DNA of 64,000 bases from Bacillota bacterium (GTDB taxonomy: Bacteria > Bacillota > Clostridia > Christensenellales > SZUA-584): the NCBI GenBank assembly GCA_023410475.1, contig JAEYPS010000021.1:62001-126000 (forward strand), in the 5' to 3' direction. Made by a program: the position numbers and the translations under genes. This document shows, in pieces, positions 60,531 through 64,000 of this stretch; within the stretch, counting starts at the first letter, position 1, and the number at the start of each line of letters is the position of its first letter. Below the pieces are notes generated by a model that saw only the letters and a list, made by a program, of their open reading frames with translations, made no database searches and was not told the origin of the DNA.

Positions 60531-61241
60531 ATGAAAAACGCAAATCGTTATATGATCTTTTTTTTGCTGGTCTGTGCGCTTGCGGCTGTTTTGCTTTTGA
60601 CGAGCCCGGCCAGCATGCAGGTTATGAGACAGAGCAGGGGCATCGTCGTCATCGACGCGGGGCACGGAGGCTTTGACGCGGGAGCTTCCGGCAAGGCAAC
60701 GGGCGTACGCGAAGACGTTCTAAACCTCGCTATCGCCAAGAAGCTTCAGCGCCTGTTCGAGATAAACGGCTTCAGAGTGGTGATGACGCGTGAAGACGAC
60801 AAGGCCGTAGCGTCCACGAAGGACGGCGATATGGCAAAGCGGCAGCAGATAATAGAAGAAACTAGCCCTGACATAGTTATATCCATACATATGAACAAGT
60901 TCGGCGATCCATCGGTTTCGGGGCCAATGGCGTTCTATTATGAAGCGTCGGAGGAAGGAAAGACATTGGCAGAGCTGATACAGCGCCGGCTCAACGAGGA
61001 TTTAAAGCCCCCGAGGCCAAGAACGTTCAAACCCGAAAACTACTTCATACTGCGCGCGGGGGAGTGCCCTTGTGTGCTGGTTGAGTGCGGCTTTATATCA
61101 AACGAGCGCGAAGAAAGGCTTTTGCAGACGGAGGAGTATCAGGAGAAATGCGCGAAGGCCATATATAAAGGCGCCGCGGAATATTTCGACCATCATTTCG
61201 GGACTGACGAGAACTTATCGCCAAATCAGTATAGTCAATAA
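60531..61241 (+). CDS. cwlD: N-acetylmuramoyl-L-alanine amidase CwlD
   Basis: An Amidase_3 enzyme of 236 residues with an N-terminal signal anchor (about 7-25). Zinc ligands are in IDAGHGG and VISIHMN, and the catalytic Glu in LVECGFISN. CwlD in Bacillus starts muramic-lactam formation in the spore cortex, so this gene suggests sporulation. ATG 60531 follows GGAGG. Confidence 0.88.
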   Translation: MKNANRYMIFFLLVCALAAVLLLTSPASMQVMRQSRGIVVIDAGHGGFDAGASGKATGVREDVLNLAIAKKLQRLFEINGFRVVMTREDDKAVASTKDGDMAKRQQIIEETSPDIVISIHMNKFGDPSVSGPMAFYYEASEEGKTLAELIQRRLNEDLKPPRPRTFKPENYFILRAGECPCVLVECGFISNEREERLLQTEEYQEKCAKAIYKGAAEYFDHHFGTDENLSPNQYSQ

Positions 61242-61254
61242 GAAAAAATAATAG

Positions 61255-61282
61255 TTGCAATAAACGCATAACGGTGTATAAT
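61255..61282 (+). promoter_or_regulatory. Promoter of the ctsR operon
   Basis: TTGCAA (61255-61260) and TATAAT (61277-61282) are 16 bases apart, giving transcription from about 61289, at the edge of the CtsR operator. Confidence 0.75.
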
Positions 61283-61290
61283 ATCATTAA

Positions 61291-61308
61291 AGGTCAAAGA
61301 TAGTCAAA
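61291..61308 (+). promoter_or_regulatory. CtsR operator
   Basis: AGGTCAAAGATAGTCAAA matches the CtsR heptad repeat RGTCAAA-NAN-RGTCAAA exactly. It covers the transcription start region and lies 12 bases before the ctsR ATG, so CtsR should repress its own operon until heat or protein stress. Confidence 0.93.
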
Positions 61309-61320
61309 GCAGGTGATGTT

Positions 61321-61785
61321 ATGTCGGTATTAAGCGACACGATTGAAAAATTTATAAAAAACTTGATAGGTGAATATGAAGGCAGGATCGAGCTGCAAAG
61401 AAACGAGCTCGCTCAGCATTTCAACTGTGCGCCTTCCCAGATAAACTATGTGCTGGCAACGAGGTTTACGCCCGACAGGGGCTATATAATAGAAAGCAGG
61501 CGCGGCGGCGGAGGTTATATTAGGGTCGTGCGCCTTAATATTGACGAACAGGGCCAGCTGTTAAAGCTGGTGACCACGAGGATTGGAGAAACCATCTCGG
61601 AGCGCGACGCTACGGACGTTATAAGCCGCCTCGTGGACAGCGAAGTCGTTACCGTAAAAGAAGGCGCTCTCATGAGCGCCGCTGTGTCAGACAAGGCTCT
61701 GGGTGTTCCGGCGGTGATAAAAGACCACTTAAGGGCAAGTATAATGAAGCAGCTTATACTGACGCTGCTCAGTCAGGAGGCGTAA
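61321..61785 (+). CDS. ctsR: Stress-response repressor CtsR
   Basis: CtsR represses clp genes and loses DNA binding on heat. The 154-residue product has the winged-helix domain with the glycine-rich turn RGGGGYIRV (about 60-68), which is the thermosensor, and a C-terminal dimer domain. ATG 61321 follows AGGTGATG. It is the first gene of ctsR-mcsA-mcsB-clpC. Confidence 0.97.
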   Translation: MSVLSDTIEKFIKNLIGEYEGRIELQRNELAQHFNCAPSQINYVLATRFTPDRGYIIESRRGGGGYIRVVRLNIDEQGQLLKLVTTRIGETISERDATDVISRLVDSEVVTVKEGALMSAAVSDKALGVPAVIKDHLRASIMKQLILTLLSQEA

Positions 61786-61786
61786 C

Positions 61787-62290
61787 ATGCTGTGCGACGA
61801 TTGCATGAAAAATAACGCTACCATACATATGACCACATTTGTAAACGGACAGGTGAAGACCGTGCACCTTTGCCCGCAGTGCGCCGCGAAGAGGAACAAG
61901 CCCGTCGTGTTGCCCGGATTTTCGTTCAACGACCTTATAAGCGCGTTTTATGAGAACGAAGAGGCCGAGGAGGCGGCGTGCGGTATGTGCGGCATGACGC
62001 TCGCAAGCTTTCAGAAGACGGGAAGGCTCGGCTGCGCTCAGTGCTATAAGGTTTTTGAGTCGAGCATACTGCCTGTGCTTAAAGGTATACATATGAATGA
62101 AAAGCATACCGGCAAACGGCCGGGAGAGCGGGTTACATTTGACATTGATAAAGAGTCCGCCGCTGGGAGCAGGAAGGATGAGCTAAAGCGCGAGCTGCGC
62201 ACAGCGATATCCACGGAGAACTTTGAGGAAGCCGCAAGGCTCAGAGACGAGATAGCGCTTCTTGAAAAGGAGGGGAACAAGGATGCCTAA
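61787..62290 (+). CDS. mcsA: McsA, activator of arginine kinase McsB
   Basis: McsA is a zinc protein that activates McsB. The 167-residue product has four Cys pairs: CDDC (3-6), CPQC (about 28-31), CGMC and CAQC, and a C-terminal UVR domain (KRELRTAISTENFEEAARLRDEIALLEKE). It ends eight bases after the mcsB start. Confidence 0.95.
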   Translation: MLCDDCMKNNATIHMTTFVNGQVKTVHLCPQCAAKRNKPVVLPGFSFNDLISAFYENEEAEEAACGMCGMTLASFQKTGRLGCAQCYKVFESSILPVLKGIHMNEKHTGKRPGERVTFDIDKESAAGSRKDELKRELRTAISTENFEEAARLRDEIALLEKEGNKDA

Positions 62291-63293
62291 ATGGCTGGAA
62301 GAAAACGCGCCTGAGAGCGACGTCGTCGTATCGACGAGGATAAGGCTTGCGAGAAATGCCTCCGGCGTTCCGTTTCCTCCAAGGATAACAAAGAGCGAAG
62401 ACGTTGAGAGCGTTCATGAGGGAGCTAAGCAAAGTCTTTTAAAGTCGCGCGAGTTCAAATATTACCGGCTTTCGGATATGACCGACGTAGGAAAGCGGGC
62501 TCTCATAGAGAGGCACATAATCAGCGGCGAGCTTGCGCGCAACAGCGCGGGCGGGCTGATAACAAGCGCGGACGAGAGCGTCAGCGTGATGATAATGGAG
62601 GAAGACCACTACCGGCTGCAAAGCTTAAAGTCTGGGCTTGCTCTTGGCAGCGCATATTCTGAGGCCGATCATATCGACAACATGCTCTCACAAGGCGTAG
62701 ATTACGCTTTTGACGACAACCTCGGGTTTTTAACGAGCTGCCCGACAAACGCAGGCACAGGCCTTCGGGCGTCGCTGATGCTGCACCTGCCGGCGCTTAC
62801 CGCCGCGAAAGGTATGCCTCGAATAATCTCGATGGTAGGCAAAATAGGTATGACAGTGCGGGGGGTGTTCGGAGAAGGCAGCACCGCATCGGGTGCGTTC
62901 TACCAGATATCTAACCAGATAACATTGGGCGTGAGCGAGAAGGAGATACTCTCAAGGCTTCTTACGACGGCAAATAAGGTAATAGACTTTGAACGCAGCA
63001 CAAGAAAAGAGCTTTACAGTAACCTCGGCATCGCGCTTGAGGATAGGGTGTGGCGCGCGGTAGGAGTGCTGAAAAACGCGCGAAGAATGAGCGACAACGA
63101 GGCGCAAAAGCTTATTTCCGACGTCGCGTTCGGGGCGTCGCTGGGTATAGTGCCTGGCGTGTCGACGAGCGGGCTTTACAAGGTTATGATGGATACGAGG
63201 CCCGCGATAATAGCCGAAAGCGCGGAAGAAGCGCAGCCGCAGCAGAGGGATATAATAAGAGCTAACGTATTGAGAAATGTTTTTGACATATAG
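62283..63293 (+). CDS. mcsB: Protein arginine kinase McsB
   Basis: McsB phosphorylates arginines to mark proteins for ClpC-ClpP, including CtsR. The 336-residue product has the ATP:guanido phosphotransferase features: VVSTRIRLARNASGVPFP near the N-terminus and TSCPTNAGTGLRASLMLHLPAL with the reactive Cys (about 160). I chose ATG 62283 after AGGAGGGG. Confidence 0.96.
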   Translation: MPKWLEENAPESDVVVSTRIRLARNASGVPFPPRITKSEDVESVHEGAKQSLLKSREFKYYRLSDMTDVGKRALIERHIISGELARNSAGGLITSADESVSVMIMEEDHYRLQSLKSGLALGSAYSEADHIDNMLSQGVDYAFDDNLGFLTSCPTNAGTGLRASLMLHLPALTAAKGMPRIISMVGKIGMTVRGVFGEGSTASGAFYQISNQITLGVSEKEILSRLLTTANKVIDFERSTRKELYSNLGIALEDRVWRAVGVLKNARRMSDNEAQKLISDVAFGASLGIVPGVSTSGLYKVMMDTRPAIIAESAEEAQPQQRDIIRANVLRNVFDI

Positions 63294-63307
63294 AAAGGGA
63301 GAAAGGC

Positions 63308-64000
63308 ATGGATTTTTTTGCTAAATTTACTGAAGGCGCGAGAAACGCGCTCAAATATGCGGAAGATAAAGCGCGAGAGCTCGGCCACAACTATGTGGGT
63401 ACCGAGCACCTGCTGCTGGGGCTGATATGCGAGAAGGAAGGAGCCGCGGCGAACCTTTTGACTCTTTCCGGCGTTTCGGAAGAGGCGGTGACGGAAAACC
63501 TTCTTGCGCTTATAGGAAAGGGAGACTACGCTTTTACGCAGGGGTTCGGTTATACTCCGCGCTCAAAGCAGATACTCGAGCTAAGCGTCGCGTTTTCAAA
63601 GCAGCTCGGTCAGAGCTACGTAGGCACGGAGCATATACTTATGGCGCTTATCAAGGAGAAAGAGAGCGTCGCTTTTCGTATATTGAGTGAGCTCGGCGCC
63701 GACTTTAACGAGATGGAGAACGGTATACACAACGTAACGGGCGAGAGCGCGGCTGGCTCAGAGCAGGGGCAGAAGAAGGACGAAAAAACGCCCAAGCTTG
63801 ATAAATTCGGCAGAGACCTCACTAAAGCCGCGAGGGACGGCGAGCTCGATCCGGTGATAGGTCGCGCGCTGGAGATAGAGCGCATAACGCAGATACTCTC
63901 GAGAAGGACGAAGAACAACCCCGTTCTGATCGGCGAGCCGGGAGTCGGCAAATCCGCTATAGCCGAAGGGCTCGCTCAGCGCATCGTCGACGGCCATGTG
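63308..64000 (+). CDS. clpC: ATP-dependent Clp protease ATPase ClpC, N-terminal part
   Basis: ClpC unfolds marked proteins for ClpP. The window ends after 231 codons. The two Clp_N repeats are complete (AEDKARELGHNYVGTEHLLLGL and SKQLGQSYVGTEHILMALIKE), then the first AAA+ domain begins with DPVIGRALEIERITQILSRRTKNNPVLIGEPGVGKSAIAEGLAQRI, including Walker A. ATG 63308 follows AAAGGG AGAAAGG. Confidence 0.96.
   Translation, partial: MDFFAKFTEGARNALKYAEDKARELGHNYVGTEHLLLGLICEKEGAAANLLTLSGVSEEAVTENLLALIGKGDYAFTQGFGYTPRSKQILELSVAFSKQLGQSYVGTEHILMALIKEKESVAFRILSELGADFNEMENGIHNVTGESAAGSEQGQKKDEKTPKLDKFGRDLTKAARDGELDPVIGRALEIERITQILSRRTKNNPVLIGEPGVGKSAIAEGLAQRIVDGHV

Overview
The window is a chromosomal stretch of a motile Clostridia-type Firmicute. 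Evidence: FliY in place of FliN, tandem FlhO/FlhP-type rod proteins, a SwrB-like gene after the flagellar sigma factor, a FliW-CsrA pair, the ctsR-mcsA-mcsB-clpC stress operon with a textbook CtsR operator, and a CwlD-type amidase that suggests a spore former. A gut Christensenellales-like lineage is a guess only. There is no phage, transposase, CRISPR array, tRNA or rRNA that I can see. Nearly every reading frame is intact; flgB (left edge) and clpC (right edge) are cut by the window.

Positions 1-31660 hold a nearly complete flagellar regulon. Order: flgB-flgC-fliE; the export apparatus fliO-P-Q-R-flhB-flhA, then flhF-flhG, a PilZ protein, the flagellar sigma factor fliA/sigD and a SwrB-like gene; a late operon with a sigma-28-type promoter (two flgG-type rod genes, yvyF, flgM, flgN, flgK, flgL, fliW, csrA); flagellin fliC on the minus strand with its own sigma-28 promoter; and, starting again, fliF-G-H-I-J-motE-fliK-flgD-flgE-flbD-motA-motB-fliL-fliM-fliY. 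Compared with the usual clostridial order, the late operon and export genes sit between fliE and fliF. No chemotaxis gene is present.

The most interesting part is post-transcriptional. The fliC leader carries a small hairpin presenting AGGA that closely matches the known CsrA-binding consensus, plus a GGA-containing Shine-Dalgarno. The same 10-mer, GCAAGGATGC, spans the start codon of csrA itself, and the late-operon leader exposes GGA in the loop of a long hairpin. This suggests a FliW-CsrA circuit that controls flagellin, the late operon and csrA. Between the csrA terminator and the fliC terminator lies about 460 bp of non-coding DNA with long inverted repeats and a run of hairpins: an unidentified structured RNA or palindromic element.

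Positions 32000-56700 are a carbohydrate-use region: GH1 glycosidase plus GPH symporter; GH13 alpha-glucosidase plus GH36 alpha-galactosidase; beta-phosphoglucomutase and an AraC regulator divergent from a sugar ABC importer with a GH65 disaccharide phosphorylase; a DUF624 protein; a TetR regulator and a GH3 lipoprotein beta-glucosidase. Embedded are a zinc-ribbon/DUF2085 pair, a small phosphoesterase, and a response regulator-histidine kinase-ABC exporter operon with three spaced GTGAC boxes.

Positions 56800-64000 are housekeeping: cysS, two membrane proteins, tsaD, cwlD and ctsR-mcsA-mcsB-clpC.
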